From CAZIMM01 sp964540415 (GTDB lineage: Bacteria; Bacillota; Clostridia; Oscillospirales; Acutalibacteraceae), in the NCBI GenBank assembly GCA_964540415.1, contig CAZIMM010000010.1:1-45542 (forward strand): a stretch of DNA of 45,542 bases, read 5' to 3'. Positions 26,503 through 34,777 of this stretch are shown here, piece after piece. How positions within the stretch are numbered: the stretch's first letter is position 1; every line of letters starts with the position of its first letter. The notes under the pieces are model-generated. The model saw only the letters and a list, made by a program, of their open reading frames with translations, did not search any database and had not been told where the DNA came from. The position numbers and the translations under genes are program-made.

Positions 26503-27247
26503 TAAAATTACCTCCTAAGTCAAAATGCAGTGGCATTTTAAATTACTGAATTATGTTGCACGTTGTGCGATGATGCACATCCGTGCGGGGTGTTTTCGTG
26601 CAATGCTGATTAGCCTGCCCACGCATCAGTTGAATGTTGCGCGGGAATTCGGGAATCGACCGGGGAAAGGTTCGAACAGCATCGCGGACGGTTTGCATGA
26701 ATCCTTTGCTCCTGCCCGGGGCAATGCACATTTTGGGTTTTTCTTCGCTGTAGTTTTTTGCATTTCCGTATGTTGCTTTGATATATGTTTATCGATAGAC
26801 TGTATGTTGTGGCAGAAAATGCAGCGACCACAAGACATAAAGATACCTATACCTTGGTAATATCAATATATCATTAATTGCTGAACTCGTCAATACCTTT
26901 TAACGAATTTGTGTAAATTTTGTTAAGTTTTTGTTTAGAATTGATGTTATCTTTCATCAGCTTTTTTATCTTTTCTCCGATTGTCGTTTCGGGACAAGAT
27001 TCAGGGGAGCAGTCTGCAAATGTTTTGCCGCGTTGGGCGTGTGTAAAAAGGCTCTGCAGAAAAGAATTCACCGGAGCGGGATTCCAGAACTGATGTGCAA
27101 AGCATAATGCATACCCTTGATTCAACACGAATTCAGCACATATCCTGCCACAATCTACATTGCACAACAAAAAATTGACTTGCCCGGAATATTGTGTTAT
27201 ACTTTGATATCCGATTTGCCAAAAATTTCCCTGACAGGAGAATTATT
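26503..27247. other. Long divergent intergenic region, no gene supported
   Basis: This 745-bp stretch separates the giant gene from the divergent transporter gene. It contains a 7-bp dyad AAAATGC/GCATTTT (26522-26539) just upstream of the giant gene's RBS, several GTGCA/TGCAC-type palindromes between 26555 and 26610, and the transporter promoter at 27175-27203. The GC-rich part at about 26580-26730 would form a leader on the minus strand; I could not match it to a known riboswitch. Small frames here have no RBS or family resemblance. Confidence 0.5.
27175..27203 (+). promoter_or_regulatory. Sigma-A promoter of the transporter gene
   Basis: TTGACT at 27175-27180 and TATACT at 27198-27203 are separated by exactly 17 nt. 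The predicted start point (about 27210) lies downstream of the ATG at 27194, which supports the TTG at 27248 as translation start. Confidence 0.75.
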
Positions 27248-28129
27248 TTGAGCAAGAATAAAAAAGCGGCATCGTCGCTAAATAACTCAGATGCACCTGC
27301 AGCCGGTTTGCAGCTCAACGCGCGCACAATCGGCATGATCACAATTCTGCTTTTCGCAATCATGATTTTTGCGGGTGTTCTCACCCAGATTGTCCCCGCT
27401 GGCGAATATCTCACTGCTGACGACGGTTCAATTATCAGCGAAATTGACGGGCAGTCAACCTACCGCCGTATCGGCGACTCGGGATACCGCTTCTGGCGTG
27501 TGTTTACCGCACCGTTCGAGATTTTCACCACCTCCGACGCTCTCACGGGCGTTGCGATTATGACGTTTATCGTGCTCATCGGCGGCACCTTCCTCGTGCT
27601 TGAGCGCGCCGGGGTGCTCAACTACATAATGAGCTCCATCGTCAAATCATTTTCGTCGAGAAAATATCTTCTCCTCGCGCTCATGGTGCTTGTCTGCATG
27701 ATGATCAGCAGCGTCGTGGGCATCCTCGAGGAGTCAATCACATTGGTTCCTCTTGCAGTTGCAATCTCTCTGGCGCTCGGCTGGGATTCGCTCGTGGGCG
27801 TGGGCATGAGCCTGATTGCAATCGCTTTCGGGTTCACCGCCGCCACTTTCAATCCTTTCAACGTCGGTGTTGTTCAGAGCATGGCGGGGCTTCCCATGTT
27901 TTCCGGCTTGCTATACCGCATCCCCGTGTTCATCGGGGTCTATGCGATTCTTGTGCTGTTTCTCGTTCGGTACGCAAAAAAGATTGAGCGCAATCCCGAA
28001 AAGTCAATTGTCTATGAGAGCGACCGCATGAAAAATTACACTGCAAATCGTGTCCGGATAGCCCTCGTTTTTCAGCAGCAGAACAGTCTCGTCCGCAAGT
28101 GCGCTCATTGTCTGAAAATCCGCGGGTGA
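27248..28129 (+). pseudogene. YfcC-family membrane transporter, 3'-truncated
   Basis: The protein has the start, spacing and hydrophobic segments of the YfcC/ArcD-like carrier family (usually about 460-500 residues): a first TM near IGMITILLFAIMIFAG, the periplasmic stretch VPAGEYLTADDG, then TM segments around FIVLIGGTFLVLERAG, LLALMVLVCMMISSVVG and FGFTAATFNPFNVG. Start is TTG at 27248 with RBS ACAGGAG at 27234-27240. After ERNPEKSIVYESDRMK (about position 28030) the similarity stops and the frame runs for some 30 more codons through the antisense of a sleB-like gene. The second half of the carrier is absent. Substrate is probably an amino acid or dicarboxylate, by family only. The break looks like a rearrangement or an assembly join. 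Confidence 0.75.
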
Positions 28130-28564
28130 CGCAAACTCCTCAATGTACCTTGCCAGCAAAACAACCTCGTTTTCACCGCAGCCGCAAATTCCCTGCCGCG
28201 CAATTCCCAGCGCGTTCAGGGTTTTTTTGCCCGCTTTACCGTCAGCCTCTAAGCCGGCGCTCTTTTGGAATTTTTTAAGCGCAGAGCCGGTTCTCGGGCT
28301 GAAGATGCCATCCGCCGCTCCTTCATAGTAGCCAAGCTCCTTGAGCCTTTTCTGAATGAGCCTCACCTCTTGTGATTGCGAGCCCAAAGCCGAATAAACC
28401 TGCTGATCTCCCGAAAAAAAAGAAATCGTTCTGCTGTCACCTGCGGCAAGAACCAAAAAAATGTTCAGCAAAACGATAACTAAAATTTCCCAAATTTTTT
28501 TCAGAATTTCACTCTCATTTTCGATCACTTTTTTCACAAAATTTATTTGTGTTTTTTCTTTCAT
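28004..28564 (-). pseudogene. sleB: SleB-type spore cortex-lytic enzyme, 3'-truncated
   Basis: The 186-residue product has an N-terminal hydrophobic segment (residues 24-41), a peptidoglycan-binding domain at about 58-120 (SQEVRLIQKRLKELGYYEG then GIFSPRTGSALKKFQ), and the first part of the SleB hydrolase domain (NEVVLLARYIEEFAS to YPDTICSVIFH). Real SleB continues for some 60-80 residues with the AFTAVADGQ-type core, which is missing here; the frame ends AVALIDN at the junction with the truncated transporter. RBS GGGAGG lies at 28574-28579, 9 nt from the ATG. It is divergent from mnmE. Its presence implies a spore-forming ancestry. Confidence 0.75.
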
Positions 28565-28645
28565 TTTTCACTGCCTCCCGCAAATATTCTTTGCGAGGCG
28601 TGCTGATGTATTTGCTGAAATTTTTTGAAAGGCGGTGAATCGCCA

Positions 28646-30016
28646 ATGGAAAATCGTCCGACTGTTGCTGCCGTTTCCACGCCGAATGCAAGCGGCGGAG
28701 TGAGCATGATACGCGTTTCAGGAAGTTCTGCAATAGAAATTTGTAACAGAATATTCAACTGTGCTGACGGTTCGCCGCTTACCGCCTCCAAGGGATATCG
28801 TGCACACTTCGGGCGGGTTGTTGAGGACGGTGCGGAGATTGATGAGGCGGTCTGTCTCGTCTTCCGCTCGCCGCACAGCTACACCGGCGAGGACGTTGCG
28901 GAAATCACCTGCCACGGCGGAATGTACATCACCAGGCGTGTTCTCCGCGCAGTTCTGAATGCGGGCGCTCAGCCCGCTGGGCCGGGAGAATTCACCAAAA
29001 GAGCGTTCTTGAACGGACGCATTGACCTGACGCAGGCCGAGGCTGTCGCAGGGCTGATATCGGCACACGGTGAGCAGTCTGCCCGCGCCGCGCTGTGCGC
29101 TCTTGACGGCAGCTTAAGCAAAAAAATATCCGCTTGTGCGCGGATTCTGACCGACATTGCCGCTCATCTTTCGGCATGGGCGGACTATCCGGACGAGGAA
29201 ATCGAGGTTCTTTCCCCTGCCGTGCTTTGCGAGCAGCTCAATGAATGTCTCGAAACGCTTTCCTCTCTGCTTGCTGACTGCGATGCAGGCAGCGCATTGA
29301 CTTCCGGCGTGGACACCGCGATTATCGGCAAACCGAACGTCGGAAAATCCGCTCTGATGAACCTGATTTCCGGCCGTGAGCGTTCGATTGTCACGTCATA
29401 TGCGGGCACGACGCGCGACGTTGTGGAGGACACCGTTGTTCTCGGCGATGTGCTTCTGCGCCTTGCCGACACTGCCGGGATACGCGACACCGACGACCCT
29501 GTTGAAAAAATCGGAGTTGAGCGTGCGCGGGTAAAAATTGCACGCGCGCAGCTTGTGATTGCGGTTTTTGACGGTTCGGACGAACCCGACGCGCGCGATT
29601 TTGAAATACTCGACCTGTGCAGAGGAAAGCTTACTCTCGCCGTGGTCAACAAAACGGATTTGCCTCTTTGCCCCGGCATCGAGCGGCTGTGTGAGCGTGT
29701 TGACAGAACGGTGTTCGTCAGTGCCCTCAACGGAACGGGACTTGAGGAGCTGAAGGCTGCCGTTTCTCAGCTGCTCGGCACAGACAAAATCGATCCTTCC
29801 GCGGCAATCCTCGCTTCCGAGCGGCAGATACTCTGCTGCCGGCAGGCGCACACAGCGGTTTTGCAGGCGCTCGAAGCGCTGAATTCCGGGCTGACGCTTG
29901 ATGCGGTGAACGTAAGCATAACCGACGCAATTTCGGCACTGCTTGAGCTCACCGGAGAAAATGCCTCGCAGGCAGTAATTGACACGTTATTTTCGCATTT
30001 TTGCGTGGGAAAATAA
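28646..30016 (+). CDS. mnmE: tRNA uridine-5-carboxymethylaminomethyl modification GTPase MnmE
   Basis: This 456-residue protein is a complete MnmE. The N-terminal tetrahydrofolate-binding domain begins MENRPTVAAVSTP and contains GGVSMIRVSG. The inserted G domain shows GKPNVGKSAL (G1, about residue 228), DTAG (G3) and NKTD (G4). The C-terminus ends FCVGK, the family's FCxGK motif. With MnmG it modifies U34 of several tRNAs; MnmG is not in this window. An in-frame TTG at 28625 exists, but RBS AAAGGCGGTGA at 28628-28638 favours the ATG at 28646. Confidence 0.96.
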   Translation: MENRPTVAAVSTPNASGGVSMIRVSGSSAIEICNRIFNCADGSPLTASKGYRAHFGRVVEDGAEIDEAVCLVFRSPHSYTGEDVAEITCHGGMYITRRVLRAVLNAGAQPAGPGEFTKRAFLNGRIDLTQAEAVAGLISAHGEQSARAALCALDGSLSKKISACARILTDIAAHLSAWADYPDEEIEVLSPAVLCEQLNECLETLSSLLADCDAGSALTSGVDTAIIGKPNVGKSALMNLISGRERSIVTSYAGTTRDVVEDTVVLGDVLLRLADTAGIRDTDDPVEKIGVERARVKIARAQLVIAVFDGSDEPDARDFEILDLCRGKLTLAVVNKTDLPLCPGIERLCERVDRTVFVSALNGTGLEELKAAVSQLLGTDKIDPSAAILASERQILCCRQAHTAVLQALEALNSGLTLDAVNVSITDAISALLELTGENASQAVIDTLFSHFCVGK

Positions 30017-30050
30017 AATTGATTTATTTTTAATTTCGGAGGTTTTTGTC

Positions 30051-30860
30051 ATGGGTTGTGACGGCAATTGTTCAAACTGCTCTTCGGATTGCGAGAGCAA
30101 GGATTTCGGGCTGAAGCTCAACGAGTTCAGCAATGTTAAAAAGGTTATCGGCGTTGTCAGCGGCAAGGGCGGCGTGGGCAAATCTCTTGTGACGAGCCTG
30201 CTTGCCGTCGGCATGCAGAACAGAGGCAAGCAGGTAGCTATTCTCGACGCGGACATCACCGGGCCGTCAATACCGAAATCGTTCGGCATCAAAGATCGTC
30301 TGCTTCAGGATGAGCGCGGACTGCTCCCGGCGCGCAGCTCGAGCGGCATTGAAATTGTTTCTGTCAACCTGCTGCTCGAAAAGGAGGACGCACCGGTCGT
30401 GTGGCGCGGTCCTGTTATTTCCGGGGTTGTCGGCCAGTTCTGGACAGAGGTCTGCTGGGACGAGGTTGATTATATGTTTGTTGATATGCCTCCCGGCACC
30501 GGCGATGTGCCGCTGACGGTGTTTCAGTCCCTGCCTGTTGACGGCATTGTTGTTGTCACCACTCCGCAGGATCTTGTGAGCCTTATTGTGAAAAAGGCGG
30601 TCACCATGGCGGAAATGATGAATATTCCGGTCATCGGAATCATTGAGAACATGAGCAGCTTCAAGTGCCCCGACTGCGGCAAGGTACACAACATTTTCGG
30701 CGAAAGCAAGCTCGAAGAGCTGGCGAAAGACATGGGAGTGAAGGTTCTTGCCCGCCTGCCGATTGACAGCAGAACGGCAGGTCTTGTCGACAAGGGCGCT
30801 GTTGAACTTGCCGACGAAAAGCCCCTCGCCGGCGCGTTGGATGTAATAGAAGCACTGTAA
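30051..30860 (+). CDS. mrp: Mrp/Nbp35-family ATP-binding Fe-S carrier protein
   Basis: This 269-residue P-loop ATPase has the deviant Walker A GKGGVGKS at residues 38-45, DADITGPSIPKSFG, and DMPPGTGDVPLTV. Four cysteines at 3, 7, 10 and 14 form an N-terminal cluster-binding motif like those of Nbp35-type proteins, and a CPDCG pair lies near residue 205, the usual bridging CxxC. Family members bind and transfer 4Fe-4S clusters in the cytoplasm. The RBS CGGAGG before the ATG at 30051 decides the start over an upstream in-frame codon at 29979 inside mnmE. It follows mnmE by 34 nt and is probably co-transcribed. Confidence 0.92.
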   Translation: MGCDGNCSNCSSDCESKDFGLKLNEFSNVKKVIGVVSGKGGVGKSLVTSLLAVGMQNRGKQVAILDADITGPSIPKSFGIKDRLLQDERGLLPARSSSGIEIVSVNLLLEKEDAPVVWRGPVISGVVGQFWTEVCWDEVDYMFVDMPPGTGDVPLTVFQSLPVDGIVVVTTPQDLVSLIVKKAVTMAEMMNIPVIGIIENMSSFKCPDCGKVHNIFGESKLEELAKDMGVKVLARLPIDSRTAGLVDKGAVELADEKPLAGALDVIEAL

Positions 30861-31177
30861 TTCCGATTGCAGCGCAATGTTTTTAAGAAATCATATTCGG
30901 CGGGAAACAAGCCGGTGATCATCGTCTTGCTCCGTTTCCCCGATTTGCCCAATAACCGAAAAGAGTCCGATTGAAACCTCAATCGGGCTTTTCTTATGCT
31001 CTGATTTCACTCGCGCTTCTGAACTTGATAGATATCATTATTTTGGACATTGCCGTGCTGTCAGACTTAAAGATAAATTATGCGGATGTTGCCAATAATT
31101 TCACACAGCAATTTTTCTCTTTCAACGAATAATACGGTTCAATTGCGGATATCCTATCCGAAAGGAGTTGAAAGAAT
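30861..31177. other. Intergenic region after mrp
   Basis: The 317-bp gap contains the terminator at 30960-30999 and the RBS AAAGGAG of the next gene. No further gene is supported. A promoter for the next gene must lie here, but I could not pick a convincing -35/-10 pair. Confidence 0.5.
30960..30999 (+). terminator. Rho-independent terminator after mnmE-mrp
   Basis: A stem GTCCGATTG/CAATCGGGC (one G-T pair) with a short AAACCT loop is followed by TTTTC. It lies about 100 bp past the mrp stop codon. Confidence 0.7.
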
Positions 31178-31612
31178 ATGATAGAACCCGATACAATAAA
31201 ATTGCTGCGTGAATGCGACGCAGGCGTCAAAATGGGCGTTGCTTCAATCGACGATGTGCTGGAGCATGTTGAAAGCACAAAGATGAAAGAGCTGTTATCC
31301 GATTGCAAAGATGAACACGAAACGCTGGAAAGAGAAATCGAGCAAAAGCTCAAAAGTTATAACGATGAAGGCAAGGATCCCAACCCCGTTGCCAAAGGTA
31401 TGTCCTGGATGAAAACAGGGTTTAAGCTTTCAGTCAACGACTCGGACAAAACCGTTGCGGATCTTGTGACCGACGGATGCAATATGGGCGTCAAATCCCT
31501 CAGAAAGTATCTCAATCAGTACAAGGCGGCGGACGAAGAATCCAAGAATATAACCAAGCGCCTGATCGGCCTTGAGGAAAACCTTCAATCAGGCATGCAC
31601 GTATATTTATAA
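31178..31612 (+). CDS. Small four-helix (ferritin-like, DUF2383-type) protein
   Basis: The 144-residue product is all-helical, with heptad-like spacing over its whole length and no signal peptide. It resembles the clostridial family of ferritin-like four-helix proteins related to DUF2383: LLRECDAGVKMGVASIDDVLEHV, then KDEHETLEREIEQKL, then a short loop with MSWMK, then a helix containing DGCNMGVKSLRKYLNQY. The last signature (cluster of GCNMG) is family-typical. No clear di-iron EXXH set is visible, so iron binding is not supported. Function unknown, often linked with stress or sporulation. RBS AAAGGAG lies 12 nt from the ATG. Confidence 0.65.
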   Translation: MIEPDTIKLLRECDAGVKMGVASIDDVLEHVESTKMKELLSDCKDEHETLEREIEQKLKSYNDEGKDPNPVAKGMSWMKTGFKLSVNDSDKTVADLVTDGCNMGVKSLRKYLNQYKAADEESKNITKRLIGLEENLQSGMHVYL

Positions 31613-31768
31613 GGAAGGCTTTTCCGCACAGTCACCGGTGTCGGGTATCATCGGTACATTTTTTGTTTGCCGAGTCCGCACGGTGAAAAGTTTGAAAGAG
31701 AATGGGCATTGACGTCTCCGGCTTTCATACGATTTTGTGAAAAAAGTTTTTTGACATTCAAACGAATA

Positions 31769-31823
31769 TTCCCGTTTGTTGGGCATAGAGCATTGACGCT
31801 CCGCCCACTGACGGGATTTTTTT
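31769..31823 (+). terminator. Branched hairpin with T tract, probable terminator
   Basis: Nested arms TCCCGT/ACGGGA, TGGGC/GCCCA and GAGC/GCTC form an interrupted hairpin closed by TTTTTTT. It lies 157 bp after the four-helix protein gene and could end its transcript. Confidence 0.6.
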
Positions 31824-31904
31824 GTATTCTCCGAATCGGCAAAAGAACACACCCGAAAGTCCTTGTGGCAAGACCTTTTGATGGCAGGTTGGATAAAGAA
31901 AGAA

Positions 31905-31929
31905 CGCAGGCATCTTATCAATGCCTGCG
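31905..31929 (-). terminator. Hairpin, possible minus-strand terminator
   Basis: A perfect 9-bp stem CGCAGGCAT/ATGCCTGCG with a 7-nt loop is followed on the minus strand by TTCTTTCTTT. It is the first such structure downstream of the beta-helix gene, though about 260 bp away. Confidence 0.45.
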
Positions 31930-31979
31930 GTTATATATTGTGTGCTATGTGAACTTAAACATTTTTTGACTCTTCTTTT

Positions 31980-32084
31980 TTAACAAACGACAAAAGCGGT
32001 GAAAAAACGAATTGATTACGGTCATGTGACCCGTTTTGCGGCTACACTCCCCGATTGCGTCACATCGAAAATGAGGCGAGATGT
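31980..32084 (+). repeat. Intergenic repeat, copy B
   Basis: This copy aligns with 8049-8150 in the same orientation with small indels. Shared blocks are GCGGTG/ACGGTG, TTGATT.CGG, TGTGA.CCG, CGGC.TACAC, GATTGC.TCACA and GGCG.GATGT. Like copy A it lies between a plus-strand gene and a convergent minus-strand gene. Confidence 0.65.
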
Positions 32085-32185
32085 CAGTCATGTTACAGCC
32101 TTGGTTTTCGCGTTCCGCATACGGCATGAACTTTGATTGTATCACATTTGATTTCAATTCTGATTCAGGTTATATTAACCGAATT

Positions 32186-34147
32186 TCAGTCAATAAAATC
32201 AATACCCACATCTGCAAACATATACTTGTTTTTTGACACGCACAGCTTGCCGAAAAACAGTCCGTCGAAATTTTTGACGGTGATTTTTTGCGGCAGAACC
32301 ATCGGGTACTCTGCTGTGTAGGATGCGGAGCTGCAATTCGGATTCATTTGAGAAAACAGATAGATATTTCCGCTCCTGCGCACACTGAAGCCGTCAATTT
32401 CAATCTTTTCCGGCAAGAAGCAGGTGTAGCCGAAATCATGGTTTCCCGGGTTTTCTCCGCCGATTATTGTCCGTGATGTGCCCTTGGGGTAAAACTTGCA
32501 TTTGCGGATTATCATTTCACCGTTCCAGGTTGAGCCGTAATCACTGCGCAGAGTGACAAAGTTTGAAGCCAGAACCGTTGTGTTTTCAATCAGCGCCGTA
32601 CCGCTGCCTATCAGTTGTATTCCGTGGTGCCCCAACACAGAATTCCTTATCTCGGCATTCATCACGCCCTGATGTGCGTCAAAGCGTGACAAAGCGCAGC
32701 CGTCGTAGACTAAATTTTTGCAGTAATTTGAACCGAATATGCCCCAATAGGCGCTGTCGGTTAAATCATTTGTCTGATTGCAATTCAGGAATTTGACATT
32801 GATTGCCGTGGAAACGCTAATATCATATGTGCCCATTGAAACAGTGCCGCCGCCGGAGCCGACACTTCTGTATGTCTTGTGACCGGTAAGTGTGCAGTTT
32901 TTCACTTCAATGTTTGCACAGCAGGTTATGTTGATAAATCCGGTATAAGGAGCGCCTGTCTTCCCCTCGTTTTTGACTGTATGGAACAACCCGTCAACAA
33001 CTGTGCAGGAACGTCTGATAAGTATGCCGCGCGCATAGTAGTTGTATTTTGACTCCTCATTGTTTGCAATGGTGGTGAATATTCCGCCGCACAGGGTCAG
33101 CGGCAAAGTATCCACGGGATAAGCCACGGCTGCTGTTACAGCGTCGAAATTCCAGATCAGCGGAGCATTCGGAGAAATATCTCCGTTTTCCCTGACAAGC
33201 AAAGCGTCTGTCTGACTGCTTCCGGAATTCTGATTTCCGCCGTAACGAATATAGCGCTTGACGTTTGAATCCGTCAGCACAACCAAGCTGTCGCTCACAA
33301 GAGTTATGCCGAGATTTCTGTCGCTTTTCTGCAAGCCGGATATACTGCCTGTCAGCGTCACGGCACTCTCGGGCGCGGGAACAGAGAAAACCCACGAACC
33401 GCGCGAGGCAACGTTTCTGTCATCAATAATAAAGCGGGCGGTAGACCAGTCCGTATCGGTCATAATAACTGCGGTTTTATTTTCACCGCCGATGTAATAC
33501 TGCGCGGTTTCCCGCGCAAGAACCTTCAGGCCTTGAAGATTTGCATATTCGTGTGTTTTTATAATTGCATCAAAGTCATCTGTTTTGCCGTCTCCGACAG
33601 CACCGAAGCTTTCATATGTTGTGTAGCTGTTGTATGTCTTTTTGAATTCATAACCGTCATTCAGCTCAAGAACGCCCTCCGAACACAGCAAAACCTCATT
33701 CACAAATGCAGCAATGCCGCGCGATATTCCGACATTCGAGCCGCCGGTTATACGCAGGTTGCCTTCCGACACGGTGAGCCGGAACTCATCTGCGCAGGAG
33801 CCGGAAGCCGTTTCGCCGATAACAAGTGCTCTCGAAGCGGCATCTTCCGAGATTTTCAGCCGTTTTGCACATACCTTATACAGCCCGTCGCTGAGGGTCC
33901 GCGCCGCATCGCCGTAAAGTGTGCCCTCTGCCGAGTCCGGTGTGACGATAACATACTTGTCAACCGACACGCCGTTTATCCTGATATCGGTAAGCGGCCT
34001 CACAATATACGGGCTCTCATAGCATCCCGCTGCAAGCTCAGTGTTCAGCTTTGCCTCTGAAAACAATTCCGCGAACGGAGAAACAATCACGGAAAAAATG
34101 AACATAATTGCCGCAGTTATTCGTGAAAACTCATTCGTAAACGTCAT
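32186..34147 (-). CDS. Exported right-handed beta-helix (pectate-lyase-3-like) protein
   Basis: The product has a hydrophobic N-terminal segment (ITAAIMFIFSVIVSPFAELF) acting as signal peptide or anchor. A domain with ALVIGETASG and GNLRITGGSNVGISRGIAAFVNEVL resembles the N-terminal beta/alpha fold found before catalytic domains in some glycoside hydrolases. Then YESFGAVGDGKTDDFDAI (near residues 195-212 of the open frame) is the classic start of pectate-lyase-3 beta-helix proteins. The rest is a beta helix with recurring V/I-x-N/D-C turns such as NIEVKNCTLTG and INVKFLNCNQ. No catalytic set is evident, so carbohydrate binding or lysis is inferred. The frame opens with TTG at 34198 without an RBS; ATG 34147 (or 34159) after AAGGA is more credible. 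Confidence 0.7.
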   Translation of the reverse strand: MTFTNEFSRITAAIMFIFSVIVSPFAELFSEAKLNTELAAGCYESPYIVRPLTDIRINGVSVDKYVIVTPDSAEGTLYGDAARTLSDGLYKVCAKRLKISEDAASRALVIGETASGSCADEFRLTVSEGNLRITGGSNVGISRGIAAFVNEVLLCSEGVLELNDGYEFKKTYNSYTTYESFGAVGDGKTDDFDAIIKTHEYANLQGLKVLARETAQYYIGGENKTAVIMTDTDWSTARFIIDDRNVASRGSWVFSVPAPESAVTLTGSISGLQKSDRNLGITLVSDSLVVLTDSNVKRYIRYGGNQNSGSSQTDALLVRENGDISPNAPLIWNFDAVTAAVAYPVDTLPLTLCGGIFTTIANNEESKYNYYARGILIRRSCTVVDGLFHTVKNEGKTGAPYTGFINITCCANIEVKNCTLTGHKTYRSVGSGGGTVSMGTYDISVSTAINVKFLNCNQTNDLTDSAYWGIFGSNYCKNLVYDGCALSRFDAHQGVMNAEIRNSVLGHHGIQLIGSGTALIENTTVLASNFVTLRSDYGSTWNGEMIIRKCKFYPKGTSRTIIGGENPGNHDFGYTCFLPEKIEIDGFSVRRSGNIYLFSQMNPNCSSASYTAEYPMVLPQKITVKNFDGLFFGKLCVSKNKYMFADVGIDFID

Positions 34148-34320
34148 ATCTACCAACATCCTTATAAGAGATATTTTTTTGAAAGTTTTATCAGTCAATC
34201 CGGAGGGGCGTTCTTCTGTTGAAAATTATGTATTTCAAAGCTCATCAAAAGATATGGATTTTGCTTCGCTGTCGTTTCGGAACATATTTCTGACATTTTA
34301 TAATATATTTCAACACAGTT

Positions 34321-34349
34321 ATTATAGCATAATGACAAATACACCGCAA
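34321..34349 (-). promoter_or_regulatory. Promoter of the beta-helix gene
   Basis: On the minus strand TTGCGG (34344-34349) and TATAAT (34321-34326) are separated by 17 nt. The predicted start near 34313 gives a leader of about 165 nt before the preferred ATG. Confidence 0.6.
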
Positions 34350-34456
34350 CCGTATCTTTTGTCTTTTCCGAGATTTCCGGATTATTAAAAGTTGCCGTAT
34401 TTCCGAGAGTAAAAATAAATCTCATATCTCAATCAATATTAACATTTCACAAGGCA

Positions 34457-34505
34457 TAAAAAACAGTTTAACCGCGGCAACCTTACCATTGCCGCGGTTA
34501 AACTG
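34457..34505 (-). terminator. Rho-independent terminator of tRNA-Gly
   Basis: A perfect 17-bp stem (34464-34480 with 34489-34505) and an 8-nt loop are followed on the minus strand by TTTTTT. The stem begins directly after the CCA end of the tRNA. Confidence 0.92.
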
Positions 34506-34579
34506 TGGAGCGGAAGAGGGGAATCGAACCCCCACTATCTGCTTGGGAAGCAGATGTTCTGCCACTAAACTACTCCCGC
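34506..34579 (-). tRNA. tRNA-Gly (anticodon CCC)
   Basis: On the minus strand a full cloverleaf can be drawn: acceptor GCGGGAG/CTTCCGC (one G-T pair), D arm with TAGTTTAGTGGCAGAAC, anticodon stem TCTGC/GCAGA with loop TTCCCAA giving anticodon CCC, T loop with GGTTCGATTCC, discriminator T and an encoded CCA. It reads GGG glycine codons. The gene stands alone. Confidence 0.95.
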
Positions 34580-34706
34580 ATATCCAAAATATTTGAAACA
34601 GTATAGCATAACATGTGCAAAAATGCAAGTGCCCGTGTTCGGAACGATAAAAAAACATGTTGTTTATGAATATTTTCAAAAAATCTCTTTATATATTAGG
34701 AAAAAT

Positions 34707-34716
34707 ATGTTATAAT
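34707..34716 (+). promoter_or_regulatory. Extended -10 promoter of the lipoprotein pair
   Basis: TGTTATAAT ends at 34716 (TGn directly before TATAAT at 34711-34716). The -35 region is poor (TTTATA), as usual for extended -10 promoters. Expected start is near 34723, giving a leader of about 55 nt. Confidence 0.6.
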
Positions 34717-34777
34717 GACTATAAATTCGGTGGCTTTTTTCATTTTTCGCACCGAAACAGCCGAAAGGAGTTTTTCT

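Larger units (their letters stand above)
31613..32185. other. Repeat-rich convergent intergenic zone
   Basis: This 573-bp gap carries a branched hairpin with T tract (31769-31823), near-repeats of GCATTGACG (31710 and 31791 regions), partly inverted TTTGCCGA/TCGGCAAA ends near 31666 and 31837, a hairpin at 31905-31929, and repeat copy B (31980-32084). Open frames of 64-104 codons on both strands overlap these and look non-coding. Confidence 0.55.

Noticed and set aside
26874..27170. 98-codon minus-strand frame upstream of the transporter
   Set aside because: A stretch GEKIKKLMKDN recalls the start of XRE proteins, but it lies near the C-terminal end of the frame, lacks the rest of a helix-turn-helix and has no RBS.
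27194..27247. ATG at 27194 as start of the transporter
   Set aside because: It lies upstream of the -10 box and start point of the consensus promoter at 27175-27203; the TTG at 27248 has a proper RBS.
31667..31969. 100-codon plus frame and overlapping 64/104-codon minus frames in the 31.6-32.0 kb gap
   Set aside because: They cross hairpins and near-repeats, have no RBS and unlikely composition. I treat the region as non-coding repeat DNA.
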